A DNA stretch of 64,000 nt from an uncultured Roseobacter sp. (GTDB taxonomy: Bacteria > Pseudomonadota > Alphaproteobacteria > Rhodobacterales > Rhodobacteraceae), in assembly GCA_947501635.1 (NCBI GenBank), contig CANMWT010000003.1:186001-250000 (forward strand). Direction: 5' to 3'. The notes below the pieces were generated by a model. The model was not told the origin of the DNA. It did no database searches and saw nothing but the letters and a program-made list of their open reading frames with translations. Below, piece after piece: positions 53,899 through 63,496 of the stretch (its first letter is position 1; each line of letters starts with the position of its first letter). Position numbers and translations under genes: made by a program.

Positions 53899-54525
53899 AT
53901 GCCAAAACCAGACCCTTTTGGATTCGACATGTCCGTCTCTTCTTCCAAGAAGAAAAATCCGCGCGGACGGCGCGGCATGTCCGGCGCATCCGAGACGTCA
54001 ACGCGCATCTGTGACAAAGATGGCTGCGGCGAACCGGGCAAGTACCGCGCCCCAAAGGCTCCGGACGTTCTGGATGACTATTTCTGGTTCTGTCAGGCCC
54101 ATGTGCGCGAGTATAATCTGAAATGGAATTTCTTTGACGGCACGACCGAGGCCGAGCTTAACGCCCAGATGTCAAAGGACAAAGTCTGGGAGCGGGCGAC
54201 CAAACCAATGGGTGACCCCGAAGCGCGCGCCTGGGCGCGGCTTGGCATCGAAGACCCGCATCAGGTTCTGGGGGCGAATGCTACGCAAAACCCCGGCAAG
54301 GGTCAGCAGTCCGGGCGGCGCCTGCCCCCGACAGAGCGGCGCGCGGTTGAAATCCTCGAGGTCAAGGACAACATGACCAAAACCGAGGTGCGCAAGGCGT
54401 ATAAGGCGCTTATAAAGGTGCTGCATCCAGACATGAACGGCGGCGATCGGAGCCAGGAGGAACAGCTGCAAGAGGTCGTCTGGGCGTGGGATCAGATCAA
54501 AGGAAGCCGCAACTTCAAGGATTGA
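53899..54525 (+). CDS. J-domain protein with an N-terminal zinc-site-like motif, upstream of cobS
   Basis: A 208-residue DnaJ-like protein. The J domain is C-terminal (about 145-208) with the HPD motif at 176-178 in LIKVLHPDMNGGDRS. The N-terminal half has Cys38, Cys43 (CDKDGC), Cys65 and His68 (FCQAH), a possible metal site. J proteins stimulate Hsp70 ATPase and deliver clients. Its place just before cobS and next to bolA suggests a client in cobalamin or metal-cluster enzymes; this is inference. The start at 53899 has aggt upstream. Confidence 0.88.
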   Translation: MPKPDPFGFDMSVSSSKKKNPRGRRGMSGASETSTRICDKDGCGEPGKYRAPKAPDVLDDYFWFCQAHVREYNLKWNFFDGTTEAELNAQMSKDKVWERATKPMGDPEARAWARLGIEDPHQVLGANATQNPGKGQQSGRRLPPTERRAVEILEVKDNMTKTEVRKAYKALIKVLHPDMNGGDRSQEEQLQEVVWAWDQIKGSRNFKD

Positions 54526-54650
54526 TGGCCTAACGACCGACGCGAACTGGCACATCCCTTTCCCTTGCACCCGACCGCAATATATTGCACGAGATGGCGC
54601 AGGCATTTTGCCGCTGCCCGATTACCCGTTATTTGAAGGACAAGAAGCTC

Positions 54651-55637
54651 ATGGCCGATGGCGCACTGGACATAAACACAAAGCCCACCGAGGATATAAA
54701 CGTGCGCGATGTGTTCGGCATTGACAGCGACATGGTCGTGAAAGGCTTTGCCGAAGCAAGCGAGCGTGTGCCCGATACCGACAGCACCTACAAGTTCGAC
54801 CCGGACACGACACTCGCAATTCTGGCAGGCTTTGCCCATAACCGCCGCGTCATGATCCAGGGTTATCACGGCACGGGCAAGTCAACGCATATCGAACAGG
54901 TCGCGGCACGGCTCAACTGGCCTGCGGTGCGCGTCAACCTGGACAGCCACATCAGCCGGATCGACCTTATCGGCAAGGACGCCATCAAACTCAAGGACGG
55001 CAAGCAGGTCACCGACTTTCAGGAAGGCATTCTGCCCTGGGCGCTGCGCAATCCGACTGCGATTGTCTTTGATGAATATGACGCCGGGCGCGCGGATGTG
55101 ATGTTCGTGATTCAGCGTGTGCTGGAAGTGGACGGCAAGCTGACCCTGCTCGACCAGAACCAGGTGATCACGCCACACCCCTACTTCCGCATCTTTGCGA
55201 CGGCCAACACGGTCGGGCTGGGAGATACGACCGGCCTGTACCACGGCACACAGCAGATCAACCAGGGCCAGATGGACCGCTGGTCGCTGGTGGCCACGCT
55301 GAACTACCTCAGCATCGACGCAGAAACCGCGATCGTCCTGTCCAAAAGCCCGCATTACAACACCGAGAAAGGCCGCAAGATCGTCAAACAGATGGTCACC
55401 GTCGCGGATCTCACCCGCACGGCCTTTATGAATGGCGATCTGTCCACTGTGATGAGCCCGCGGACGGTCATCGCATGGGCCCAGAACGCCGAAATTTTCC
55501 GCAACGTGGGCTATGCGTTCCGTCTGTCCTTCCTGAACAAATGCGACGAGTTGGAGCGCCAGACCGTGGCTGAATTCTACCAGCGCCTGTTTGACGAAGA
55601 ACTGCCCGAAAGTGCCGCGAGCGTGAGTTTGGGGTAA
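54651..55637 (+). CDS. cobS: Cobaltochelatase AAA+ subunit CobS
   Basis: A 328-residue AAA+ ATPase of the aerobic CobNST cobaltochelatase, which inserts cobalt into hydrogenobyrinic acid diamide for vitamin B12. Walker A is GYHGTGKS (71-78), Walker B lies in [10 protein letters not shown], and sensor-type [29 protein letters not shown] follows. I start it at ATG 54651 ([10 protein letters not shown]) on similarity; the upstream frame to 54585 is not conserved-looking. CobN is not in the window. Confidence 0.96.
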   Translation: MADGALDINTKPTEDINVRDVFGIDSDMVVKGFAEASERVPDTDSTYKFDPDTTLAILAGFAHNRRVMIQGYHGTGKSTHIEQVAARLNWPAVRVNLDSHISRIDLIGKDAIKLKDGKQVTDFQEGILPWALRNPTAIVFDEYDAGRADVMFVIQRVLEVDGKLTLLDQNQVITPHPYFRIFATANTVGLGDTTGLYHGTQQINQGQMDRWSLVATLNYLSIDAETAIVLSKSPHYNTEKGRKIVKQMVTVADLTRTAFMNGDLSTVMSPRTVIAWAQNAEIFRNVGYAFRLSFLNKCDELERQTVAEFYQRLFDEELPESAASVSLG

Positions 55638-55902
55638 GTGTTCGGGCGAACGCTTTGCGCACAGGCAGGCTCCGCCCTTGCGCCGGCGTAAGCACAAAGG
55701 CTGCGGCCACCTGAGGGGTTTGTTGCCGGGCACAACCGTCTGGATGTTGAATGCGGCGCAATGCTCGGAGACACTGCAACAAAACAAGATGCCAAAGAGC
55801 GCCTGACGCTCTAAGTTGACCAAAAAGGCGATCCGGTGGAAAAATGAATGGATTTTTTCAACCAGTATCCCTTCGCGCCTCAAAGAGACGGACCAGATCG
55901 CT
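55638..55902. other. 265-base spacer between cobS and cobT
   Basis: CobS and CobT act together, yet their genes are separated by an unusually long gap. It contains two small dyads: GTTCG-GG-CGAAC near its start and AGAGCG-CCTGA-CGCTCT at 55796-55812. No gene with a ribosome binding site is seen. The cobT start codon has only a weak site. Confidence 0.6.
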
Positions 55903-57780
55903 ATGAGCAAACCTTCAGATAATCCTGCAGACGCCTTCAAAAAGGCGCTTGGCGAAGCGACCAAGGTCATGGCGCATGACCCGGAACTGACGGTCAGCTA
56001 CTCGGTCGACCCCGCGGGGATGTCCGGCGACGCGATGCGCCTGCCGCAAGTGAGCCGCCGCATGACACGCGCCGAAGTGTTGCTGGCGCGCGGTACAGCC
56101 GACGCGCTGGCGCTGCACCGCCGCTATCACAACGGGCAGACCCATGCGAAGTACCAGCCGCAGGGCGAAATGGCGCGGGAACTTTATGAAGCGATGGAAA
56201 CCGCCCGTTGCGAGGCCATGGGCGCGCGCGACATGCCCGGCACAGCCGGCAATATTGACGCCAAAATCGCGCATGAATCGCTGCGCAAAGGCTACGATCA
56301 GGTTACTCAGGCCGCAGACGTGCCGCTGGCCACAGCCGCGGGTTACCTGATCCGCCATCTTGCCACGGGGCGTGATCTGCCCTCGGGCGCGCAAAATGTC
56401 ATGGAGCTGTGGCGCGGTTTTATCGAGGACCAAGCAGGCGGCACATTGGAAGACCTGGACGACACCCTCTCGGACCAGTCCGCCTTTGCAAAGTTCGCCC
56501 GACAGATGATCTCTGATCTGGGCTACGGGGACCAGTTAGGGGACGATCCTGACCAGATCGACGAAGATCAGGAAGACGAGGCAGAGGACGGTTCAGACGA
56601 CCAGCAGGAACCCGACAGCACCGGTCAGGACGATCAGGACGAGGAAGACGCTGACGCCTCGCCAGAACAAAGCCAGGAAGAACAGCAAGACGCGGCCCAG
56701 GCGCAGGTCTCCATGGATGACATGGCCGATCAGGAAATGGGTGAAGAAGCAGAGATGCCCGAAGGCGAAGCGCCGATGGAGCCGCCCGCCCCGCAACCGG
56801 TGTCAGATGCCGATCCGAATTATCAGGTCTACATGACCGATCACGACGAGGAGATCGGCGCGGAAGAACTGGCCGAACCTGTGGAGTTGGAACGGTTGCG
56901 CGCCTATCTCGATCAACAGCTCGAGCCCCTGAAAGGCGCGGTAAGCCGCCTTGCAAACAAGCTGCAGCGCCGCCTGCAGGCGCAACAGAACCGCTCTTGG
57001 GAGTTCGATCTTGAAGAGGGGATGCTGGATGCTGGCCGTCTGGCCCGTGTGGTCGCCAACCCGACCACGCCGCTCAGCTTCAAGGTCGAGAAGGACACCG
57101 AATTCCGTGATACTGTTGTGACCTTGCTGCTGGATAACTCTGGTTCGATGCGTGGGCGTCCGATTTCGATCGCCGCGATTTGCGCCGACGTTCTGGCCCG
57201 CACATTGGAGCGGTGCAACGTCAAGGTGGAAATTCTGGGCTTTACCACACGCGCGTGGAAAGGCGGGCAGGCACGCGAGGCGTGGTTGAACGACGGCCGG
57301 CCCCAGCAACCCGGACGTCTGAATGACCTGCGCCATATCGTGTACAAATCCGCTGACGCGCCCTGGCGGCGGACACGTCCCAATCTGGGGCTGATGATGA
57401 AAGAGGGCCTGCTGAAAGAAAACATCGACGGCGAGGCGCTCGAGTGGGCACACCGGCGGATGCTCATGCGCGGAGAGGCGCGCAAGATCCTGATGGTCAT
57501 CTCCGATGGCGCACCGGTGGACGACAGCACCTTGTCCGTAAACCCCGCCAATTATCTCGAAAAACACCTGCGCGACGTCATTGCAATGGTCGAACGGCGC
57601 AAGGCCGTTGAACTGCTGGCTATTGGCATTGGGCATGATGTGACGCGCTATTACGACCGCGCCGTGACGATTACCGATGTTGACCAGTTGGCTGGCGCGA
57701 TGACCGAACAACTGGCCGCGCTGTTTGACAGCGATCCAAGAGCGCGCGCACGCGTCATGGGCATGCGGCGCGTAGGGTAA
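55903..57780 (+). CDS. cobT: Cobaltochelatase subunit CobT
   Basis: A 625-residue partner of CobS. A long acidic, disordered middle region (about 210-290, mostly Asp, Glu, Gln) is followed by a C-terminal von Willebrand A domain with the metal-ion adhesion site in [15 protein letters not shown] and [10 protein letters not shown]. This matches CobT, which binds CobS and the CobN chelatase. The start at 55903 ([12 protein letters not shown]) is chosen on similarity; the frame opens at 55816. Confidence 0.95.
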   Translation: MSKPSDNPADAFKKALGEATKVMAHDPELTVSYSVDPAGMSGDAMRLPQVSRRMTRAEVLLARGTADALALHRRYHNGQTHAKYQPQGEMARELYEAMETARCEAMGARDMPGTAGNIDAKIAHESLRKGYDQVTQAADVPLATAAGYLIRHLATGRDLPSGAQNVMELWRGFIEDQAGGTLEDLDDTLSDQSAFAKFARQMISDLGYGDQLGDDPDQIDEDQEDEAEDGSDDQQEPDSTGQDDQDEEDADASPEQSQEEQQDAAQAQVSMDDMADQEMGEEAEMPEGEAPMEPPAPQPVSDADPNYQVYMTDHDEEIGAEELAEPVELERLRAYLDQQLEPLKGAVSRLANKLQRRLQAQQNRSWEFDLEEGMLDAGRLARVVANPTTPLSFKVEKDTEFRDTVVTLLLDNSGSMRGRPISIAAICADVLARTLERCNVKVEILGFTTRAWKGGQAREAWLNDGRPQQPGRLNDLRHIVYKSADAPWRRTRPNLGLMMKEGLLKENIDGEALEWAHRRMLMRGEARKILMVISDGAPVDDSTLSVNPANYLEKHLRDVIAMVERRKAVELLAIGIGHDVTRYYDRAVTITDVDQLAGAMTEQLAALFDSDPRARARVMGMRRVG

Positions 57781-57832
57781 GGCAGCGGTGCAACTGCCTT
57801 TGCATTATGGCATGACGACAAGGAGCGGACAG

Positions 57833-59623
57833 GTGTTCCAGACATTTGAAGTTACTGCACGGCCGGAACAGGGGCCGCCCAGGCTGGCCGCCTTGCGCGA
57901 AGAAATCAGCAAAGAGGGGCTCGACGGGTTTCTGGTGCCCCGTGCCGATGCCCATCAGGGCGAATACGTAGCCCCCCACGACGAGCGGCTTGCGTGGCTT
58001 ACCGGGTTTACAGGCTCTGCGGGGTTTTGCGCGGTTTTGGCCGAACGGGCCGGCGTGTTCATTGACGGACGATACAGAACGCAAGTCAAATCTCAGGTCG
58101 CCGCACAGTTTACGCCCGTGCCATGGCCCGAGACCCATCTGGGCACGTGGCTGAAGGACGCGCTGCCCCAGGGCGGGGTGATCGGATATGACCCCTGGCT
58201 GCACACGGCCGGGCAACTGGCGGACCTTGAAACAGTGCTTGAAGGCAGCGGGCTAAGCTTGCGGGCCTGCGACAACCTCGTTGACCGTATCTGGTCAGAT
58301 CAACCTGCCCCGCCAGAGGCCGCGGCCAAAGAACACCCGTTGGCATTTGCCGGGGAAAGCCACGACGCCAAACGCGCGAGACTGGGCGCCACGCTGGCAA
58401 AAGCCGGCCATCACGCAGCGCTTATCACCCTGCCCGATTCCCTGTGTTGGCTGCTGAACATCCGCGGTGCGGACATCCCCCGCAACCCCGTCGTACAGGG
58501 CTTTTGTGTCCTGATGTCAGACGGGCATGTGCATCTGTTCGTGAACCCGCAAAAGCTTGCAAACCTCCAAGAACACCTTGGCCCGCAGGTCAGCACGCAT
58601 CCGCAGACTGCGCTGCTGCCCTTTCTGGCAGACCTTCCCGGTCCCGTACGCGCTGAAAAGTCCAGCGTTCCCATATGTCTGTCCGATGCATTGGGCGAAC
58701 GCATCGTTTGGGGCGATGATCCCTGTGCCTTGCCTAAGGCCTGCAAGAACACCGCTGAAATTGAAGGCAGTGCCGCGGCTCATCTGCGGGACGGGGCCGC
58801 CGTCTGCACCCTGCTGGCATGGCTTGACGCCCAGCCGCCGGGCAGCCTGACAGAAATCGATGTGGTCACAAAACTCGAAGGGTTGCGCAGGAACGATAAC
58901 GCCCTGCAGGACATCAGCTTTGAGACAATCGCCGGCACCGGTGCCAACGGAGCAATCATGCACTATCGCGTGACCGAAGAGACCAACAGTCCTCTCCAGT
59001 CGGGCGACCTGATCGTACTCGACAGCGGCGGCCAGTATCTGGATGGTACCACCGACATCACCCGTACGCTGGCCATCGGCCCGCCGCCCAGCGAAGCGGC
59101 TGAGGCCTTTACCCGCGTTCTCAAAGGGATGATCGCAATGTCCCGCCTGCGCTGGCCCAAGGGACTTGCCGGCCGGCATATTGAAGCCATCGGGCGCGTG
59201 CCGCTCTGGATGGCCGGTCAGGACTTTAACCATGGGCTGGGGCACGGCGTCGGCGCTTATCTCAGCGTTCACGAAGGGCCACAGCGGCTGAGCCGCCTCA
59301 GCACGGTGCCGCTCGACGAAGGCATGATTCTGTCCAATGAACCCGGCTACTACCGTGAAGGCGCCTTCGGCATACGTATCGAAAACCTCATCGTCGTGGA
59401 GAAGGCACCCGACCTGCCACAAGGCGATGCCGAGCGCGAGATGCTGCACTGGCGCACCCTGACGTATGCCCCGATTGACAGGCGGTTGATCGTCACGGCG
59501 CTGCTGGATGCAGGCGAACGCGAATGGCTCAACGGCTATCACGCCGACGTGCTTGCGAAAATCGGCCCAAGGGTATCACCCGAGGTGCTCGACTGGTTGC
59601 GCAGGGCCACAGCCCCGGTCTGA
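57833..59623 (+). CDS. Xaa-Pro aminopeptidase (M24B), GTG start
   Basis: A 596-residue aminopeptidase P of the long, three-domain type. Two creatinase-like N-terminal domains precede the metallopeptidase domain. The five dimetal ligands are visible: Asp pair in VLDSGGQYLDGTTDITRT, His in GHGVGAYLSVHEGP, Glu in ILSNEPGYY and Glu in GIRIENLIVV. I set the start at GTG 57833, which has aaggag 7 bases upstream and gives an (M)FQTFEVTARPEQGPPRLAALR start; ATG codons further upstream have no site. It lies 52 bases after cobT. Confidence 0.92.
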   Translation: MFQTFEVTARPEQGPPRLAALREEISKEGLDGFLVPRADAHQGEYVAPHDERLAWLTGFTGSAGFCAVLAERAGVFIDGRYRTQVKSQVAAQFTPVPWPETHLGTWLKDALPQGGVIGYDPWLHTAGQLADLETVLEGSGLSLRACDNLVDRIWSDQPAPPEAAAKEHPLAFAGESHDAKRARLGATLAKAGHHAALITLPDSLCWLLNIRGADIPRNPVVQGFCVLMSDGHVHLFVNPQKLANLQEHLGPQVSTHPQTALLPFLADLPGPVRAEKSSVPICLSDALGERIVWGDDPCALPKACKNTAEIEGSAAAHLRDGAAVCTLLAWLDAQPPGSLTEIDVVTKLEGLRRNDNALQDISFETIAGTGANGAIMHYRVTEETNSPLQSGDLIVLDSGGQYLDGTTDITRTLAIGPPPSEAAEAFTRVLKGMIAMSRLRWPKGLAGRHIEAIGRVPLWMAGQDFNHGLGHGVGAYLSVHEGPQRLSRLSTVPLDEGMILSNEPGYYREGAFGIRIENLIVVEKAPDLPQGDAEREMLHWRTLTYAPIDRRLIVTALLDAGEREWLNGYHADVLAKIGPRVSPEVLDWLRRATAPV

Positions 59624-59698
59624 CCCATACAGGGACCTTGAACATTTACAATCACTTGGGGGGAAAATAGAGTACCACCACAACAGGGAGGCGAGAGC

Positions 59699-60043
59699 AT
59701 GGCACCGCAGATAACGATCCGCAAAGCAGACGGCACATGGAGTGTGCGCGCAGGTGGCGCGGTTTTGGGCGAAAGCAACAATGCTTTGGAGTTGATCGAA
59801 GGGGACTACCCGCCCGTGATCTATTTCCCGCGAGACGATATCGCCATGGCCTTTCTGGATTCGTCAGAAAAATCAACGAATTGCCCGCACAAAGGCGACG
59901 CGAGCTATTTCTCTGTTGTGACCAAAAGCACAACTCTCAATGACGTGGTCTGGTCTTACGAGAACCCCCAGGAAGGGGTCGCGCGGATCAAAGATCATCT
60001 CGCGTTCTACACCAACGGTGACGTCACGGTCGAGCAGCTCTGA
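59699..60043 (+). CDS. DUF427 protein
   Basis: A 114-residue protein of the DUF427 family, a compact beta fold of unknown function. The family core is visible in PPVIYFPRDDIAMAFLDSS and TNCPHKGDASYFSV. The ATG has gggagg about 7 bases upstream. It is convergent with the chloride channel gene, 5 bases apart. Confidence 0.88.
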   Translation: MAPQITIRKADGTWSVRAGGAVLGESNNALELIEGDYPPVIYFPRDDIAMAFLDSSEKSTNCPHKGDASYFSVVTKSTTLNDVVWSYENPQEGVARIKDHLAFYTNGDVTVEQL

Positions 60044-60048
60044 TCCGG

Positions 60049-61734
60049 TCAGGAATGCTCCTCGGCGGCTGTGGCCGCCAGGGCGCGGTTGTAGACCTTC
60101 AACGCATCCACGTAAAACAGCGCACCGATGATCTGCTTGGGCCCGCCGTCCGGCGGGACTGTCACAACGGGCACAAAGGTCTCTCCGCCGTCGAACATCG
60201 GCATCGCGGCCTCAAGCGTCGCATTGGCCTTGATGTAGAACCCTTTCTCCACCAGAGCCGCGCAAGCCGCCTCATCCGCCGCATGCGGGTCGGATTTATA
60301 GCGCACAACAGCACTCACCTTGAACATGGCGAGCAGATAGGCCTGCGGCCCGGCAGCAAGGTGGATGTTGCGCCGCTCAAGCTGGGTGAGGAAGAAACTG
60401 CGATCCACAAGTTGTGACGCAAGCGACGTGGACAGCGACACCGCCACCATGACCGCAAGACCGGTTTGCCAGTCACCGGTAAGCTCAAACACGATTAACG
60501 TTGTCGAAATGGGCGCGCCCAGCACGGCCGCTGCAACAGCACCCATCCCTGCGAGCGCATAAAGCGATATGGACCCGGAGACATCCGGGAAAATGCTTGT
60601 GGCCACCAGCCCGAAGCTCAACCCCGTCAAAGCGCCGATCATCAGCGAAGGCGAAAAGACGCCCCCGCCCATGCGCCCGGCCATTGTGATAGCGACCGCT
60701 GCGGTTTTCAGGACAGCAAAGACAATCGCTTCCCACAACAAAAGCTCACCGTTCAGGGCGTTAAAGGTCGTCTCGTACCCCACACCGATAATATGCGGAT
60801 AGTAAATGGCGATGGCCCCCAGCATCGCACCGGCAAAGGCCGGCCGCAGCCAGCGTGGAATCCTAAGCCGGTTCTGAACCACAGTCCCCAGATCATCCGC
60901 CAGAAAAATCGCGCGCATCAGCGCCACAGCGACCAGCCCGCTCACCAACCCCAGCAACAGATAGGCCGGCAGCTCCTGATAGAACTGAACCTCATTGACC
61001 GTGCCGAGCGCGAATTCGGTTACCCCACCAAACTCCAGCCGGTTGATCACCGTGCCCGCGGCACTTGCAATCACGATGGGGGCGAATGCATGTACCGCAA
61101 AGTGCCTCAAAACCACCTCAAGCGCGAACAGCGCCCCCGCGATCGGGGCGTTAAAACTCGCCGAGACCGCAGCCGCCACTGCACAGCCCAAAAGATCACG
61201 CCCGGTGATGCCATCCGCCAGAATACGGCGGTTCACCCAGGTTGAAATCACAGCGGCAAGGTGCACAACCGGTCCTTCCCGCCCTGTCGACCCGCCGGTG
61301 CCCAAAGTCACCAGCGACGCCAGCGCCGAGGCCAGACCAGCCTTCGTCTCTACCCGCCCGTCTCGCATGGCGGCCCCGTAAATGACATCGGCGACCGACC
61401 GCGCGCGCGCGTCCTTGGTGAAAAGGTGCAGGATCACCCCCACAACCAGACCGCCACAGATCGGAATGATCAGGATCAGGTACCACGGCAACGACTCGGC
61501 AAAACTATGCAGCAGCCGCACGTCTTCGGTTCCATAAAGAAAGGTCTGCAACGCATTGACGCCCTTACGGAAAAACAAGGCCGCAAACCCCGCGGCAATT
61601 CCGATGGCAAGTGCGATAAACCAAAACTGGATTTGCCCCGGACCACGGTGGCGCAGCATATAGTAGCCCTCTTTGATCGAGGTCAGCGCCAGCTCGAACT
61701 TTTGACTTAGAAAAGACTGGTTTTTAACGGACAT
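60049..61734 (-). CDS. ClC-family chloride channel or antiporter with C-terminal CBS domain
   Basis: A 561-residue membrane protein. The ClC selectivity-filter region GTGGSTGREGPVVHLAA includes the gating Glu in GREGP, and the second filter helix part is GGGVFSPSLMIGA. A soluble C-terminal stretch from about residue 450 looks like CBS-type regulation (FYIKANATLEAAMPMFDGGETFVPVV). Exchanger and channel members cannot be told apart with certainty here. It ends 5 bases from the DUF427 gene. Confidence 0.93.
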   Translation of the reverse strand: MSVKNQSFLSQKFELALTSIKEGYYMLRHRGPGQIQFWFIALAIGIAAGFAALFFRKGVNALQTFLYGTEDVRLLHSFAESLPWYLILIIPICGGLVVGVILHLFTKDARARSVADVIYGAAMRDGRVETKAGLASALASLVTLGTGGSTGREGPVVHLAAVISTWVNRRILADGITGRDLLGCAVAAAVSASFNAPIAGALFALEVVLRHFAVHAFAPIVIASAAGTVINRLEFGGVTEFALGTVNEVQFYQELPAYLLLGLVSGLVAVALMRAIFLADDLGTVVQNRLRIPRWLRPAFAGAMLGAIAIYYPHIIGVGYETTFNALNGELLLWEAIVFAVLKTAAVAITMAGRMGGGVFSPSLMIGALTGLSFGLVATSIFPDVSGSISLYALAGMGAVAAAVLGAPISTTLIVFELTGDWQTGLAVMVAVSLSTSLASQLVDRSFFLTQLERRNIHLAAGPQAYLLAMFKVSAVVRYKSDPHAADEAACAALVEKGFYIKANATLEAAMPMFDGGETFVPVVTVPPDGGPKQIIGALFYVDALKVYNRALAATAAEEHS

Positions 61735-61812
61735 CTGCCTGGGCCACTATGTGATACCTGTCTAGGACAACACGGGGCGCGGCGAAACCCCCTGAGCCTG
61801 CGGCAATCCGCG

Positions 61813-63462
61813 TCAGCCCGCCAAAAGCGCACGCGCTGCACCGCGCGCTTCTTCCGTGATCGTATCCCCAGACAGCATACGGGCAATCTCGTCCACACGC
61901 TCCGGCGCGGGCAATGCGGTCACCGTCGATGTCGTCATGCCCTGCGATACGCGCTTTTCCACGCGCCAGTGATGCGCGCCCAATGCCGCCACCTGCGGGG
62001 AGTGGGTCACGACCAGCACCTGCCCCGCCTCTGCGATAGCAGCCAGCCTGCGGCCCACTGCATCCGCCGTGGCACCGCCCACACCACGGTCGATCTCATC
62101 AAATATCATGGTAATGCCGGTCTGCTCGCGGGTCAGGCAAACCTTTAACGCCAGCAGAAACCTGCTCAACTCCCCGCCCGAGGCGATCCGGTTCAACGCC
62201 CCCGACGGCGCGCCGGGATTGGTCGCCACGGTAAAGGCCACGGCATCGACACCCCCTGGGCCTGCCGTCTCGGTGGTAACTTCGGTTGTGAAAACCGCGC
62301 GCTCCATCTTGAGCGGGGCCAACTCTGCGGTCACGGCCTTGTCTAGCTTTGCCGCCGCCTTCCGGCGCGCCGCCGTCAGACGGCCAGCGGCGTCAGCATA
62401 TGCTGCCTCTGCTGTGCGTGCCTCCTTTTGCAACCTGGCAAGATCGGCATCACCCGCATCCAGCGCTGCGAGCTTGGCACGCAAGCCTTGTGCAAAACCG
62501 GCAAGATCATCCGCTAACACGTCATGCTTGCGCGCCAAGGCGCGGATCGCAAACAACCGCTCTTCGGTTTCTTCCAGTTCAATCGGGTTGAAAGTCAGCC
62601 CCTCAATGGCTTTGACGATGCCGTCCATGGCGTCATCCAGCTCGGCCACGGCACGCCCCAACGCGGCCAAAGGTTGCTCAAGCGCACCGTCCGCAGCATC
62701 CGCCGCGCCATCCAGCCAGCGGATCGCGTCGTTCAGCGCGCCTTCAGCCCCCTGTGCGCCCAGTACTTCATGCGCGCGGATCACATCCCCGCGCACTTTC
62801 TCGGCGCCCTGCATCAGCCGCCGCTGCTGGTCAAGTTCCGCTTCCTCTCCCGGCTGCGGAGCAAGCGCGTCCAACTCGGCCACAGCATGGCGCAGAAAGT
62901 CTTCCTCTTCGCGGATGGCGGCCATCGCGGCCTCTGCTTCGGCCAAAGCACGCGCTGCTTGCCCCTTTTCGGCCCAGGCTTTGCGCACCAGCGATTTCAG
63001 CGCATCCAGCGCGCCGAAAGCATCCAGAATATCGCGGTGTCCGCGCGGGTTCAGCAAACCGCGGTCATCATGCTGCCCGTGCAGTTCGACCAGCGTCTCC
63101 GACAGCGCGCGCAACACCTCGCCCGAGCAGCGGCGGTCGTTCACCCAAGCGGTCTTGCGCCCGTCCTGGGTGTTGACCCGCCGCAGGATCAATTCGTCCT
63201 GCTCCGGCAGGCCCGCGTCGCGCAGCAACGCCCGGGCAGGATGCGCGGGCCCCAAATCGAACCACGCCGTCACCTCACCCTGATCGGCCCCATGACGGAC
63301 CAGATCAGCCCGCCCGCGCCAGCCCAGCACAAACCCAAGACTGTCCAGCAGAATGGATTTGCCAGCCCCCGTTTCACCGGTCAGCACATTAAGCCCCGGC
63401 TGGAACGACAATTCCAGCCGGTCGATGATAAGCATATTGCAGATATCCAGCCCGCGCAGCAT
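61813..63462 (-). CDS. recN: DNA repair protein RecN
   Basis: A 549-residue SMC-like ATPase for double-strand break repair. Walker A is GETGAGKS (29-36), the hallmark LHGQHDDRGL segment follows, a central coiled coil spans roughly 150-370, and the C-terminal ABC signature and Walker B parts are LNRIASGGELSRFLLALKV and TMIFDEIDRGVGG. Length is normal. bamD lies 34 bases upstream on the same strand, a common alphaproteobacterial arrangement. Confidence 0.96.
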   Translation of the reverse strand: MLRGLDICNMLIIDRLELSFQPGLNVLTGETGAGKSILLDSLGFVLGWRGRADLVRHGADQGEVTAWFDLGPAHPARALLRDAGLPEQDELILRRVNTQDGRKTAWVNDRRCSGEVLRALSETLVELHGQHDDRGLLNPRGHRDILDAFGALDALKSLVRKAWAEKGQAARALAEAEAAMAAIREEEDFLRHAVAELDALAPQPGEEAELDQQRRLMQGAEKVRGDVIRAHEVLGAQGAEGALNDAIRWLDGAADAADGALEQPLAALGRAVAELDDAMDGIVKAIEGLTFNPIELEETEERLFAIRALARKHDVLADDLAGFAQGLRAKLAALDAGDADLARLQKEARTAEAAYADAAGRLTAARRKAAAKLDKAVTAELAPLKMERAVFTTEVTTETAGPGGVDAVAFTVATNPGAPSGALNRIASGGELSRFLLALKVCLTREQTGITMIFDEIDRGVGGATADAVGRRLAAIAEAGQVLVVTHSPQVAALGAHHWRVEKRVSQGMTTSTVTALPAPERVDEIARMLSGDTITEEARGAARALLAG

Positions 63463-63496
63463 CAGCCCAATCCGTCAGTTAAACGACAGCGCCGCC

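Noticed and set aside
62069-63283. A 404-codon plus frame opposite recN, rich in Ser, Ala and Arg
   Set aside because: Composition is that of an antisense frame, and recN motifs are complete on the other strand.
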